Source: a virus
Strand: one strand, 5' to 3'
DNA: 26,020 nucleotides
Virus record (IMG/VR): IMGVR_UViG_3300009314_000077
Location: 1 to 26,020 of that record
In this document: one piece after another, positions 15,460 to 22,191 of the stretch
How positions within the stretch are numbered: position 1 is the first letter of the stretch
How the letters are laid out: each line of letters starts with the position of its first letter
Program-made: the position numbers and the translations under genes
The notes under the pieces: model-generated
Databases searched by the model: none
Told to the model about the DNA's origin: nothing
The model's input: only the letters and a program-made list of their open reading frames with translations

Positions 15460-16671
15460 TTATAACATTGCTCTTATTTGCCCTCTAATTCTTTGTTTAG
15501 CCATTTTAATATAGTCTTTATTCAGCTCAATTCCACAATAGTTTCTACCTAATCTTTTGGCTACTACGGCAACTGTGCCAGAGCCAATAAAAGGGTCAAG
15601 GCAAATTCCAGCTTCCCAGCCAGCGTTGCAACCACAGTCAGTCCAGCCGATAGTTTTATATTGAACGGTTAAACTTACTTTTTTGGTATTGGCTTGGAAG
15701 CCAATTTCTCCTCTTAGTTTCTTAGACTTATCTGTATCTTCTGTCCAAGTGCCAAGATTCTCTGCATATTCCTCTGTTGGTTTTGTTATTCTCACCCTCG
15801 CCTTCCCACACTTTTTACAAATCTCTTTAGGACAAGAACTCAATATCATTGGCTCAATTAGCTTTTCTGGAAAGGTGGCAAAATGCTCACCGAAATCTCT
15901 CATTGGAAAAGGTTGAGTCGGGATTTGCCAGAGGTCGCCGGGGTTTTTGCCTGCTTTATCAGGTCTCATATTTCTACTTCTTTTAAAAGATTCTGCCTGA
16001 ATTTTCTTAGGATAATTTTTTTTCTCTTTTTCGCTTACTTGAAATTGCGGTTGCCCTTGTTTTTTTTCGGCATCTCTAACTCGGTAATTAAAATAATCTC
16101 CACCCCACCTATTCATTGGTTCTGCATATGGCTTCCTCACCGCATCCAAGTCAAACCAATACTTCTTTTTCTTCACCAGCATAAATACTGGTTCATACTT
16201 GTTAGCAAATCTATCCTTCACGCTTGAAGGCATAGCGTTGGGTTTTGACCAAATGATTGAGTTGCGGAGTATCCAACCCTGCTCGTCTATCATTTTAAGG
16301 ATTAGGCGGTAGTTTTGGAGCAACAAACATTTTTGAAAACCCTTGGTTGGCTTCTTTTTAACCGTCCCGACATTAGTTGCTTGTTTAATCCCCGGCCTCT
16401 TGTCTGCTCCTGCTCCTGTTCCATAACAATCACCATGATTTAGAAAGAGAACTCCGGTAGATTTCAAAACTCGTTTCAGCTCTTTCATTACTGCTAACAT
16501 TTTTCCCAGATATTCTTCTAAAGTAGGTTCTAATCCTATTTGTCCCCCTACACCATAATCCCTCAAGCCCCAATATGGAGGCGAGGTTATAATTGTGTCA
16601 AAAACATCATTTGGCAGTTGCTTTAAAGCTTGAAAGGTATCACCCTGAATTATCTGGTTTTTGAACTTCAT
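15460..16671 (-). CDS. Beta-class DNA methyltransferase with zinc cluster
   Basis: From ATG at 16671 the protein has 403 residues; a TTG at 16728 would give 422 but lacks support. Motif IV TSPPYWGLRDYG is near residues 29-40 and the AdoMet-binding motif I-like LDPFIGSGT is near 358-366, the order expected for beta-class enzymes that make N4-methylcytosine or N6-methyladenine. SPPY favours N4C but does not prove it. Cysteines in CPKEICKKCGKAR and DCGCNAGW could bind zinc between the motifs. There is no restriction gene beside it, so this looks like an orphan methyltransferase, perhaps protecting phage DNA. The recognised site is not predictable here. Confidence 0.92.
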   Translation of the reverse strand: MKFKNQIIQGDTFQALKQLPNDVFDTIITSPPYWGLRDYGVGGQIGLEPTLEEYLGKMLAVMKELKRVLKSTGVLFLNHGDCYGTGAGADKRPGIKQATNVGTVKKKPTKGFQKCLLLQNYRLILKMIDEQGWILRNSIIWSKPNAMPSSVKDRFANKYEPVFMLVKKKKYWFDLDAVRKPYAEPMNRWGGDYFNYRVRDAEKKQGQPQFQVSEKEKKNYPKKIQAESFKRSRNMRPDKAGKNPGDLWQIPTQPFPMRDFGEHFATFPEKLIEPMILSSCPKEICKKCGKARVRITKPTEEYAENLGTWTEDTDKSKKLRGEIGFQANTKKVSLTVQYKTIGWTDCGCNAGWEAGICLDPFIGSGTVAVVAKRLGRNYCGIELNKDYIKMAKQRIRGQIRAML

Positions 16672-16858
16672 TTTTTGGTTTCCGATAATAATCTTTTTTC
16701 CCCAAAATCCTGTTCCTTTTCTCCCCAAGCAACTTTGTCAATTCACCCCTTGGGGTTTCGGAGAAGCATTTGGTATGGATGTAAGCGATAAAATCTATCC
16801 GGGGCTGGCCCTTCAGAATCGGCTGGTTACACACCGGACAGTTCCTTTCTTTGGTCAT
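16640..16858 (-). CDS. Small zinc-ribbon-like protein
   Basis: The 72-residue product contains CPVCNQPILKGQP followed by a histidine/cysteine pair (YIHTKCFSE), a pattern consistent with a C-x2-C plus H-x2-C zinc site. The rest is basic. Its start overlaps the previous stop as ATGA and its C-terminus overlaps the methyltransferase start by 32 bases. It may be a regulator or a nucleic-acid-binding small protein; no specific function. Confidence 0.65.
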   Translation of the reverse strand: MTKERNCPVCNQPILKGQPRIDFIAYIHTKCFSETPRGELTKLLGEKRNRILGKKDYYRKPKNEVQKPDNSG

Positions 16859-17016
16859 AGATATTGGGTTAGGGATTTATAAACAAACCAGTTGATAGGC
16901 CAGGAAAGCAAAGCTATCCCAAGATACCACTTCCACCAAGGGCTTGAAATAATCCAAGCTGTCAGGGCTCCCAAGGTCAAAAACCAAGCTGGGCTGAAAA
17001 GGATTATCTTTAACAT
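16855..17016 (-). CDS. Small two-helix membrane protein
   Basis: A strong ribosome site, AGAAGGAGAAACA just before ATG 17016, fixes this start and gives 53 residues; the longer frame upstream overlaps the neighbouring gene. The sequence is almost wholly hydrophobic with two candidate membrane helices (IILFSPAWFLTLGALTAWII and WYLGIALLSWPINWFVY). Tiny two-helix proteins can be holins or envelope modifiers, but without a nearby endolysin I leave the role open. Confidence 0.65.
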   Translation of the reverse strand: MLKIILFSPAWFLTLGALTAWIISSPWWKWYLGIALLSWPINWFVYKSLTQYL

Positions 17017-17044
17017 TGTTTCTCCTTCTTTCATATCTCTTGAA

Positions 17045-17317
17045 TTATAATCCTTTCTCTCCCTTCGACCAAACAATGCCAACCCCCATCTCCACCAAAT
17101 CCTTAAACAATTCCTCACTTTCAACCTGCAAGGTTAACACTGCTATATCTGGGTCTTTGCCCTTATAGCTTCTATCAATCTTTCTGGCCAACCACCAGAT
17201 TCCAAAAGATTGGTCAACCATTCCTGGCTTTCCATTCTCGCACACAAGCCACCAATCTTCTTTCCTGAACGGGATTTCCACAATGAGCTTATTCTTTTTG
17301 AATTGATGTGAGGTCAT
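17045..17317 (-). CDS. Small hypothetical protein
   Basis: Ninety residues with a tryptophan-rich first half (FRKEDWWLVCENGKPGMVDQ; FGIWWLARKIDRSYKG) and a helix near the end (VESEELFKDLVEMGVGIVW). The pattern suggests a small alpha/beta domain. It overlaps the upstream ORF as ATGA. No family recognised. Confidence 0.6.
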   Translation of the reverse strand: MTSHQFKKNKLIVEIPFRKEDWWLVCENGKPGMVDQSFGIWWLARKIDRSYKGKDPDIAVLTLQVESEELFKDLVEMGVGIVWSKGEKGL

Positions 17318-17583
17318 AATTTTTCTAAGGCTTTTAAAATATCGGTTTTCTTTATAAAAACCTTATCTTCTACGCCTTCAAAGCCACAATAACCAACAAC
17401 CCTATCAACCACCCTCTTAAACTCTTGTTTTTGGGCGGAGAGGGCTTTAGATAGCTCCAATAAATTATCTGGTATCACTCCACATATGCTACAGGGCTTA
17501 TTATGAAATTCTTTCAATATGTGCCAAATCGGTGTATCCCTCTTAAACTCCTCAATTATTTTTTCATTACTCATATTTATCAT
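17314..17583 (-). CDS. Small helical protein with C-x2-C motif
   Basis: Eighty-nine residues start at ATG 17583, preceded by GAGGGAAG at good spacing, which favours it over the ATG nine bases later. It has a helix, then KPCSICGVIPDNLLELS with one C-x2-C pair, and two further cysteine/histidine positions, then a helical end. One knuckle alone is not enough to call a zinc ribbon. The leader of this gene resembles that of the next upstream small gene (see findings). Confidence 0.6.
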   Translation of the reverse strand: MINMSNEKIIEEFKRDTPIWHILKEFHNKPCSICGVIPDNLLELSKALSAQKQEFKRVVDRVVGYCGFEGVEDKVFIKKTDILKALEKL

Positions 17584-17626
17584 TTACTTCCCTCTAAAAG
17601 TTAGTTTGTAATATCACTTCCCCGAT

Positions 17627-17842
17627 TCAACCTATCAAACTCAATATCATTCCTTTTATTGCTTGAAAATTAAGCTCAATAAACCTTTTAAAGCATTTTT
17701 GATGAGCGGGTTGAGCCACCTTGTTAAGAGAATCAGGTTCTTCTGGGTCATCAAGCCAAGCTATTAAAGTATAATCTGTTCTAAACTTTTCGTTAGACAT
17801 ATCTTTTTCACAGAAAATACATTTGATTTCTTCTTTCTCCAT
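17627..17842 (-). CDS. Small zinc-ribbon-like protein
   Basis: This 71-residue protein begins MEKEEIKCIFCEKDMSNEKF and later has HQKCFKRF, giving a C-x2-C and H-x2-C arrangement as in the 16640-16858 protein. The middle is acidic (WLDDPEEPDSLN). The C-terminus is hydrophobic. It is one of several tiny cysteine-bearing ORFs in this region. Unknown function. Confidence 0.62.
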   Translation of the reverse strand: MEKEEIKCIFCEKDMSNEKFRTDYTLIAWLDDPEEPDSLNKVAQPAHQKCFKRFIELNFQAIKGMILSLIG

Positions 17843-17873
17843 ACCCCCAAAAGTTAATTTGTTATTTCCACCC

Positions 17874-17975
17874 CCTCTCTTGGCTGGATGAAAGCAGGAA
17901 GAATAAATCTTGCTGGGACTTCCTGCTTTCTAACGACACCAGCTTGCCGCAGCAATAATTCCCAGCCAAGAAGGG
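17874..17975 (-). ncRNA. Structured non-coding element (RNA-like, possibly omega-RNA-related remnant)
   Basis: An outer stem pairs TCTTGGCTGG (17878-17887) with CCAGCCAAGA (17962-17971), extendable by CCCT/AGGG with a one-base bulge. Inside it a perfect 12-bp stem pairs GAAAGCAGGAAG (17890-17901) with CTTCCTGCTTTC (17919-17930), and a short TTGC/GCAA stem sits at about 17944-17955. Together they form a multi-branched fold in the 139-base gap between two ORFs. On the minus strand the segment GTGTCGTTAGAAAGCAGG followed by AAGTCCC resembles, from memory, the conserved 3' part of TnpB-linked omega RNAs. No TnpB gene is in the window. A short frame (TTG start) could also read through it, so a coding origin is not excluded. 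Confidence 0.45.
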
Positions 17976-17981
17976 AAGTGG

Positions 17982-18428
17982 CTATTTATGCTTCCTTTTC
18001 AGCTCCCTAATCCTTTTCACCAGCTTCCCATAGAATCGTGGCTCTGTGTAATCGTCCAGCTCGTCTAAGAGTGCTTTTAGGGCTTGGTTGACGGCTCCCA
18101 TTCTAACAGCTCGGATAAAACGCTTTAATCTCTCTGTCGGCACTTCACCATACTTGTCTTTCATATCATCATAAAGAAGTTTTGCGTTGGGAAACATCTT
18201 GTCAAAACTAATTTCCCACACTTCTTTTTGGTCTGTTGAAAATTCAATTTTGGATTCCCATTTTTCCCTTTTTTGAATTATATCTATTATTCTTTGAGCA
18301 AAATCTTGAAAAGAAATATGGTCAGTCATTTCCATTTCTACCAAAACATTAACTACTTTATCCAAAAGAGTTTTCTCCTCTCTAAGAAAACCTTTCAAAT
18401 CTTTTTTTAAATCTTTAATGGGTTTCAT
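17982..18428 (-). CDS. Helical protein, function unknown
   Basis: The 148 residues are almost all helical and charged: LREEKTLLDKVVNVLVEMEM at the start, an acidic centre, PTERLKRFIRAVRMGAVNQALKALLDEL near residues 97-124, and a basic end (IRELKRKHK). No motif or membrane helix. The start overlaps the upstream ORF stop as ATGA and the stop is followed by the structured gap. The role is unknown. Confidence 0.65.
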   Translation of the reverse strand: MKPIKDLKKDLKGFLREEKTLLDKVVNVLVEMEMTDHISFQDFAQRIIDIIQKREKWESKIEFSTDQKEVWEISFDKMFPNAKLLYDDMKDKYGEVPTERLKRFIRAVRMGAVNQALKALLDELDDYTEPRFYGKLVKRIRELKRKHK

Positions 18429-18670
18429 TTTATTTCTTTACTCTTTTCAACACAACCTACGATAAATCCCGCCATAAAAGTAGTTACAGAGTGACCGTCT
18501 AAACTTAAATTTAAGTTACTCAAAGGAAATTCCTCTGAAAGTTCTAAATACAGCTTCCGCGGGATATTTAATTTCTTTTCAACCAGCTTAGCATTGTGCA
18601 AAACATTCTTATAGGTAAAACCACCTCCTATAAGTTCTTTCTTTAAGAATTTTTTAGTCCATTTTTTCAT
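18425..18670 (-). CDS. Small hypothetical protein
   Basis: Eighty-one residues with a basic start (KKWTKKFLKKELIGGGFTYK), helices, and a C-terminal glycine/hydrophobic helix (HSVTTFMAGFIVGCVEK). The C-terminal part might insert in a membrane, but the stretch is short. It is coupled on both sides by four-base overlaps. Unknown. Confidence 0.6.
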   Translation of the reverse strand: MKKWTKKFLKKELIGGGFTYKNVLHNAKLVEKKLNIPRKLYLELSEEFPLSNLNLSLDGHSVTTFMAGFIVGCVEKSKEIK

Positions 18671-19032
18671 TCTTCTAAAGCTCTGCCATAATAATAAAGA
18701 GCATTTTTACACCCGCATTCAGGGCATTCTGTGTGCTTAAAGAATTGTTTAGTTGTTGTTCCTTTAGGAATCTTCATATTATCTACAAGAGAAAAACCAT
18801 AATCACAATTCCTACACCTCACTTGTGCCCAATAGAATTCTTCTTTTTCTTTTTCATTTTTCTGCTTAGTCAAATACTTTTTAATCCTTTTGGCAGAATC
18901 CTTCTCTTTGCACTTTTCGTGCCAATAATGAATTCCATTATACGCCCAACTTCCCTTTTCAATTTCTTTCTTGCATCCCCAGCATTTTTGTCCTTTTCTT
19001 AGTTTTGGCATCATCTCAAGTTTTTGAGCCAT
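18667..19032 (-). CDS. Double zinc-ribbon protein
   Basis: This 121-residue protein holds two cysteine clusters. Residues 17-41 have CWGCKKEIEKGS followed by HYWHEKC, and residues 73-108 have CRNCDYGF followed by CPECGCKN. The pattern supports two structural zinc sites, linked by a charged helix (residues 48-66). Possible roles are nucleic acid or protein binding in transcription control; nothing more specific can be seen. The upstream gene overlaps its first 17 bases, and the downstream start overlaps by four. Confidence 0.68.
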   Translation of the reverse strand: MAQKLEMMPKLRKGQKCWGCKKEIEKGSWAYNGIHYWHEKCKEKDSAKRIKKYLTKQKNEKEKEEFYWAQVRCRNCDYGFSLVDNMKIPKGTTTKQFFKHTECPECGCKNALYYYGRALEE

Positions 19033-19327
19033 AATACTCTGTAATTTTCTTAACCATTTGCTTCATCTCCTCGTCAGAAATCAGGAAGTCATCCCAACCC
19101 CCAAGCCTGTAAGGACAGAAAATGAGAGTGAAAGCCTTTCTAATTCTTGTCCACAAAGGCACATAATGCTGGGAATAGGTAAGATTCCAACACTCACTTA
19201 GAAACTCCTTATCCTGCCAAAGAGTCAAGAATCTGTGGTCTTTGCAATCGCATTGGATAATGATTTCTATTTCTTTACTCTTGTTTTTCTTTAAGTCTTT
19301 GGGAGTCATTTCTGTAAAGTTATGCAT
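19016..19327 (-). CDS. Small conserved phage protein (CDC-H / WDDF type)
   Basis: The 103 residues include EIIIQCDCKDHRFLTLWQD (C26, C28, H31) and, later, LWTRIRKAFTLIF then RLGGWDDFLIS. I recall a widespread small phage protein family with the arrangement C-x-C-x2-H ... W-x-R-I-x-x-A-F ... G-x-W-D-x-F, so this looks like a member. Its function is not known to me. It overlaps both neighbours by 17-22 bases. Confidence 0.7.
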   Translation of the reverse strand: MHNFTEMTPKDLKKNKSKEIEIIIQCDCKDHRFLTLWQDKEFLSECWNLTYSQHYVPLWTRIRKAFTLIFCPYRLGGWDDFLISDEEMKQMVKKITEYYGSKT

Positions 19328-19521
19328 TCACAATTTGGACATCTAAGTGAAACCAAAGGCACTTGCTTTCCACACCGTATCATCACGTCAATTCCACCCT
19401 TATACATTCCAGTGGGTTTTTCACAATTAGAACAATACATTTCAATAAAATAATATCCATCCAGTTTCCTTTCTGAAAACTCTGGGTCAATTATTATTTC
19501 TTTTTTTGTTTGTTTTTTCAT
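19306..19521 (-). CDS. Small zinc-ribbon protein
   Basis: Seventy-one residues with two C-x2-C pairs: YCSNCEKPTGMY (about residues 29-40) and LRCPNCECITLQK at the C-terminus, the classical four-cysteine zinc ribbon spacing with a beta segment between. It is coupled by an ATGA overlap with the upstream tiny ORF. Possibly a nucleic-acid-binding or transcription-associated small protein. Confidence 0.68.
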   Translation of the reverse strand: MKKQTKKEIIIDPEFSERKLDGYYFIEMYCSNCEKPTGMYKGGIDVMIRCGKQVPLVSLRCPNCECITLQK

Positions 19522-19697
19522 TTTGTCTTCTTAATTTTTTTCCATTTTACTGGCTTGAATCCCATTCCGTGAACAACACAAAACGTAGAAGCACTATTTA
19601 AATTATCTTCAAAATTCTCTAAATACTTCCCAGTGATTTCTTCTGTCTCATTTTCGTATTCATAAATTATTCTAATGAGTTTTCTTTGTTTTTTCAT
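19518..19697 (-). CDS. Tiny ORF, 59 residues
   Basis: A frame from ATG 19697 to TGA 19518 encodes MKKQRKLIRIIYEYENETEE, then a helix and FCVVHGMGFKPVKWKKIKKTK. Four-base overlaps with both neighbours (ATGA on each side) are the best evidence that it is a gene. No function assigned. Confidence 0.6.
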   Translation of the reverse strand: MKKQRKLIRIIYEYENETEEITGKYLENFEDNLNSASTFCVVHGMGFKPVKWKKIKKTK

Positions 19698-20047
19698 ATT
19701 AGTCCCTTCTCTTTTAAATAGGCAAGCATTTTACCCATAGATTCTGCGAGGTTTTTATTGGCTTGATAATGAAAATCTTTAAAGAAAAACTCCTCTGGGA
19801 CTTGACTTGGATTCATATACCACCTATCATCTCCCTTTTCTATGCTAAACCAATAAGGAGGCAACATCTCCCCCAACTCGCCAGAGAGGAAAGCGGAGTA
19901 ACTTTTATCTTTATACCAACTTCCTTTTTTCCAAAGTTCAAACATACCATCACCAAGGTCAACCCAAACATATTCACTATCCTGCTTCACCCCAAGCTCT
20001 TTCAATCTCTTGGATAATTTTAGACTTGTTACTAAGTTTTTGTTCAT
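19694..20047 (-). CDS. Small conserved phage protein (117 residues)
   Basis: The chosen start is ATG 20047 (MNKNLVTSLKLSKRLKELGV), because the longer frame would overlap the tRNA-like element. The layout, LKELGVKQDSEYVWVDLGDG followed by AFLSGELGEMLPPYW and a C-terminal MGKMLAYLKEKGLI, matches a common metagenomic phage family in which a helix, a beta unit, AELGEMLP and a final helix AxAMxxYLxExxLI recur. The function of that family is unknown to me. Confidence 0.72.
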   Translation of the reverse strand: MNKNLVTSLKLSKRLKELGVKQDSEYVWVDLGDGMFELWKKGSWYKDKSYSAFLSGELGEMLPPYWFSIEKGDDRWYMNPSQVPEEFFFKDFHYQANKNLAESMGKMLAYLKEKGLI

Positions 20048-20076
20048 TTTTCTAAATCCTTTAATTATTTTCTCTG

Positions 20077-20203
20077 TGCAGAGTGTAGGACTCGAACCTA
20101 CGCTTTTGGGACTCAAACCAGATTTCAAACTGGAACCCAACTGCTTACCGCATACAGAGTTTCGGTTGCGTCCAACCTCTCTCTGTAATTTACATAACTC
20201 TGC
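20077..20203 (-). tRNA. Atypical tRNA-like element, 127 bases
   Basis: At the 3' side are a strong T arm (GTAGG TTCGAGT CCTAC) and acceptor strand ACTCTGC with discriminator A. The only exact 5' acceptor partner, GCAGAGT, lies at 20197-20203, so the element spans 127 bases, too long for a normal tRNA. A class II-like variable arm (TTTG AGTCC CAAA) and an arm CCAG/CTGG with an 8-base loop TTTGAAAT are visible, but the D arm is not canonical and an extra hairpin (ACAGAG/CTCTGT) sits near the 5' end. It could be an unusual, intron-carrying or decayed tRNA, or a tRNA-like RNA. UGA in the loop would be serine-type, but the loop size makes this uncertain. A conventional 84-base span (20077-20160) does not close an acceptor stem. 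Confidence 0.5.
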
Positions 20204-20204
20204 T

Positions 20205-20264
20205 TATTATTCCCTCCAGGCAGGTGGTTTTCATTGAATTTTTACCTGCCTGGAGGGAATAATA
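20205..20264. repeat. Perfect 21-bp inverted repeat (hairpin)
   Basis: Arms at 20205-20225 and 20244-20264 are exactly complementary over 21 bp, with an 18-base loop. Inner sequence includes CCCTCCAGGCAGG. It sits one base from the 5' end of the tRNA-like element and four bases from the 20268-20570 stop. No clear U-run follows on the minus strand. It could terminate, stabilise or guide processing of the flanking RNA, or be a mobile palindromic repeat. Confidence 0.75.
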
Positions 20265-20267
20265 CCT

Positions 20268-20570
20268 TTATTTCTTTTTGTTAAGGGCCAACCACAATTC
20301 GGCGACTGCTAATTTATGGGTTTTGGCTCTTGCCATTTCAAGATTTGGATAATTCACCACAGCCTTATAATTTCTATTCTTTTCGCTTCCATCTCCCTCT
20401 TCCCACAACTCAAAGCCTCCCCATTTTTTGACAATCTCATCTATCATCTCGGAAAGAGTGGGAAAAATTACTTGATGAGTTTTCTCATCTGCCTCCCTTA
20501 GGGGAAATCCTGCCCTGAATAACTTTAAAAGCAGACGTTGCTCTGATTTAGTTATTTTAGAAGAAGCCAT
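20268..20570 (-). CDS. Small conserved phage protein downstream of terminase
   Basis: One hundred residues: a helical start (SEQRLLLKLFRAGFPLREA), then QVIFPTLSEMIDEIVKKWGGFELWEEG, a beta segment NYKAVVNYPNLEMA and a C-terminal helix HKLAVAELWLALNKKK. I know similar small phage proteins with the FPTLSEMIDEI...LW...AVAELWLAL layout, with no known function. It lies between TerL and the RNA elements. Confidence 0.7.
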   Translation of the reverse strand: MASSKITKSEQRLLLKLFRAGFPLREADEKTHQVIFPTLSEMIDEIVKKWGGFELWEEGDGSEKNRNYKAVVNYPNLEMARAKTHKLAVAELWLALNKKK

Positions 20571-20616
20571 CTTTAATAATTTATTTGGATATTTCTTATT
20601 TTTTATAATTTTTTAA

Positions 20617-22191
20617 TTACTCATAGGGGTCAAGATCTGTGGCTGTCTTGATGCTTGGCTGTGAAGGTTTTTGGCGAGGCAGGGACTCAAAGACTGTTTC
20701 TCTAACCAGAATACGGCCCAAGTTCTCAATCATGTGATCGTCCTTGTCTTCGGGTTTCTCCTTGGGATCTTTTCTTTCTGCGGCCTTTCCGCGCCATTCA
20801 TCCCATTGGTGATGTTCAAATTCGTAAATCGTTCTCTTGCAGGTCTCAAGAACATAAAGTTCTGGGGCGACAATAATTTCTTTGCCTCTGACTTCATAAT
20901 CTAAGGCGTCTTTGATTCTTCTATTGGCCCTGCGACGGCTTTTAGTGGCTTTCTCATACTCAAGGCCAAGGTCATCTAATTTGCTTGCCAGGGTGGTTTC
21001 TGGATGGTGTTGGTCTTCGTCAAAGGCCGAAGGATCGGCTATTCTGGCAACTATTCGGTAATTGTCTGCCTTGGCTTTGATTCTGGTGGCTAAGTCGCCG
21101 GTTCTAAGGCTTTTATAAAGCTCGTCAATAACAAACTTTGTTCCATCCTTATCTGTGGCTACCCAAAGAACAGCATCGGGATTTCTGGGGTGAGGGTCTA
21201 GGGCTTCTTCTACCACGTAGTCTTTTTTCGTAATTGCGAATGGCCTTATAACATGAATCTTTTTGTTGAATCTCTTGAAGATGAGTCCTACTAAATGATG
21301 AAATTTGCCATAGATTCGGGCTTGTTTATCTTCTTCGTCATATTCGGAGATCATTCGTTCTATGTTTCTGTGTGTGAGACGGCCACGAATTCCATGTTGG
21401 CTGCAATTTATCTCAACATCGGTTTGAATATAGTCTCGTTGGTCTTTCTTTGTACCTTTGTAGGCAAGAATATGGTCATACATCCAGGCACTTCCCATCA
21501 AAGGAGTAGCAGTGATAAAAATAATTCCGCCAGCTCTCATTCTGGCTACGGTAGCTTTGAAGATAGCAAGGGGCGGAGGCTCATCAAACCAAGCATAACC
21601 CAAGGTGGCTGATTCAAATTCTTTTCTGTCCTGCTCGTAAGTCATTAGTTCAAACTTGAATCCTGTGTCAGTCCGCCAGTTATATTCGTAGTTCTTGCCA
21701 GCTTTTTTTGTTTGATAACGATCCGGGGGAAACCACTTTTTCAATTCTGGAACAATGGTCTGGGTAACAGTGGTTGGGTCCGAAATCACTCTTCCTCTTT
21801 TTGGATAAGGAAATTCCTGAAAAAGAGGCATTTTAACTGCTTTGCGATGACCTTTTTGAAGATACCCGTGTTCCTCATATTTCCAATCAAATTCTTGTTC
21901 AGCAAACCAGGGATTGCCTGACTGCCCCCAGAAAATATGAGCAAGAATATTAGCCCCGGCGGCTGTCTTGCCCACTCCATTTGCCGCGGAAAGAAGGCAA
22001 ACAAAAACTTTGTTGCTCCCAACCAGTTCAATGAACTGTTGGACTTTTCCATTGGGAACAAAATACTTATGCGGATTTTGCTTTCTCCTCACCACTAGAC
22101 TTCTTGCCAAGCTTCTTTCGTACTCTTTTAGTTCCTTCTGACTTAATCCGGCCAAGTTCTTCCTCAATGTCTTTGTCGTCGATTTCGTCAT
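20617..22191 (-). CDS. terL: Terminase large subunit (TerL)
   Basis: The 524-residue protein carries the terminase ATPase: Walker A AANGVGKT at residues 69-76, Walker B YAWFDE at 199-204 (D203, E204), and the coupling motif IIFITATP at about 223-230. The C-terminal nuclease shows acidic candidates D332 (ALDPHPRN), E357 (VIDELY) and D485 (DDHMIEN), as in RNase H-like terminase nucleases. TerL pumps DNA into the prohead at the portal and cuts concatemers. ATG 22191 overlaps TerS by 125 bases; a GTG near 22095 preceded by AAGAAG is an alternative start that would shorten the N-terminus by 32 residues. Confidence 0.93.
   Translation of the reverse strand: MTKSTTKTLRKNLAGLSQKELKEYERSLARSLVVRRKQNPHKYFVPNGKVQQFIELVGSNKVFVCLLSAANGVGKTAAGANILAHIFWGQSGNPWFAEQEFDWKYEEHGYLQKGHRKAVKMPLFQEFPYPKRGRVISDPTTVTQTIVPELKKWFPPDRYQTKKAGKNYEYNWRTDTGFKFELMTYEQDRKEFESATLGYAWFDEPPPLAIFKATVARMRAGGIIFITATPLMGSAWMYDHILAYKGTKKDQRDYIQTDVEINCSQHGIRGRLTHRNIERMISEYDEEDKQARIYGKFHHLVGLIFKRFNKKIHVIRPFAITKKDYVVEEALDPHPRNPDAVLWVATDKDGTKFVIDELYKSLRTGDLATRIKAKADNYRIVARIADPSAFDEDQHHPETTLASKLDDLGLEYEKATKSRRRANRRIKDALDYEVRGKEIIVAPELYVLETCKRTIYEFEHHQWDEWRGKAAERKDPKEKPEDKDDHMIENLGRILVRETVFESLPRQKPSQPSIKTATDLDPYE

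Noticed and set aside
20048-20140. N-terminal extension of the 19694 ORF to 20140
   Set aside because: It would read through the T arm and acceptor of the tRNA-like element; the internal ATG 20047 fits the usual start of this family.
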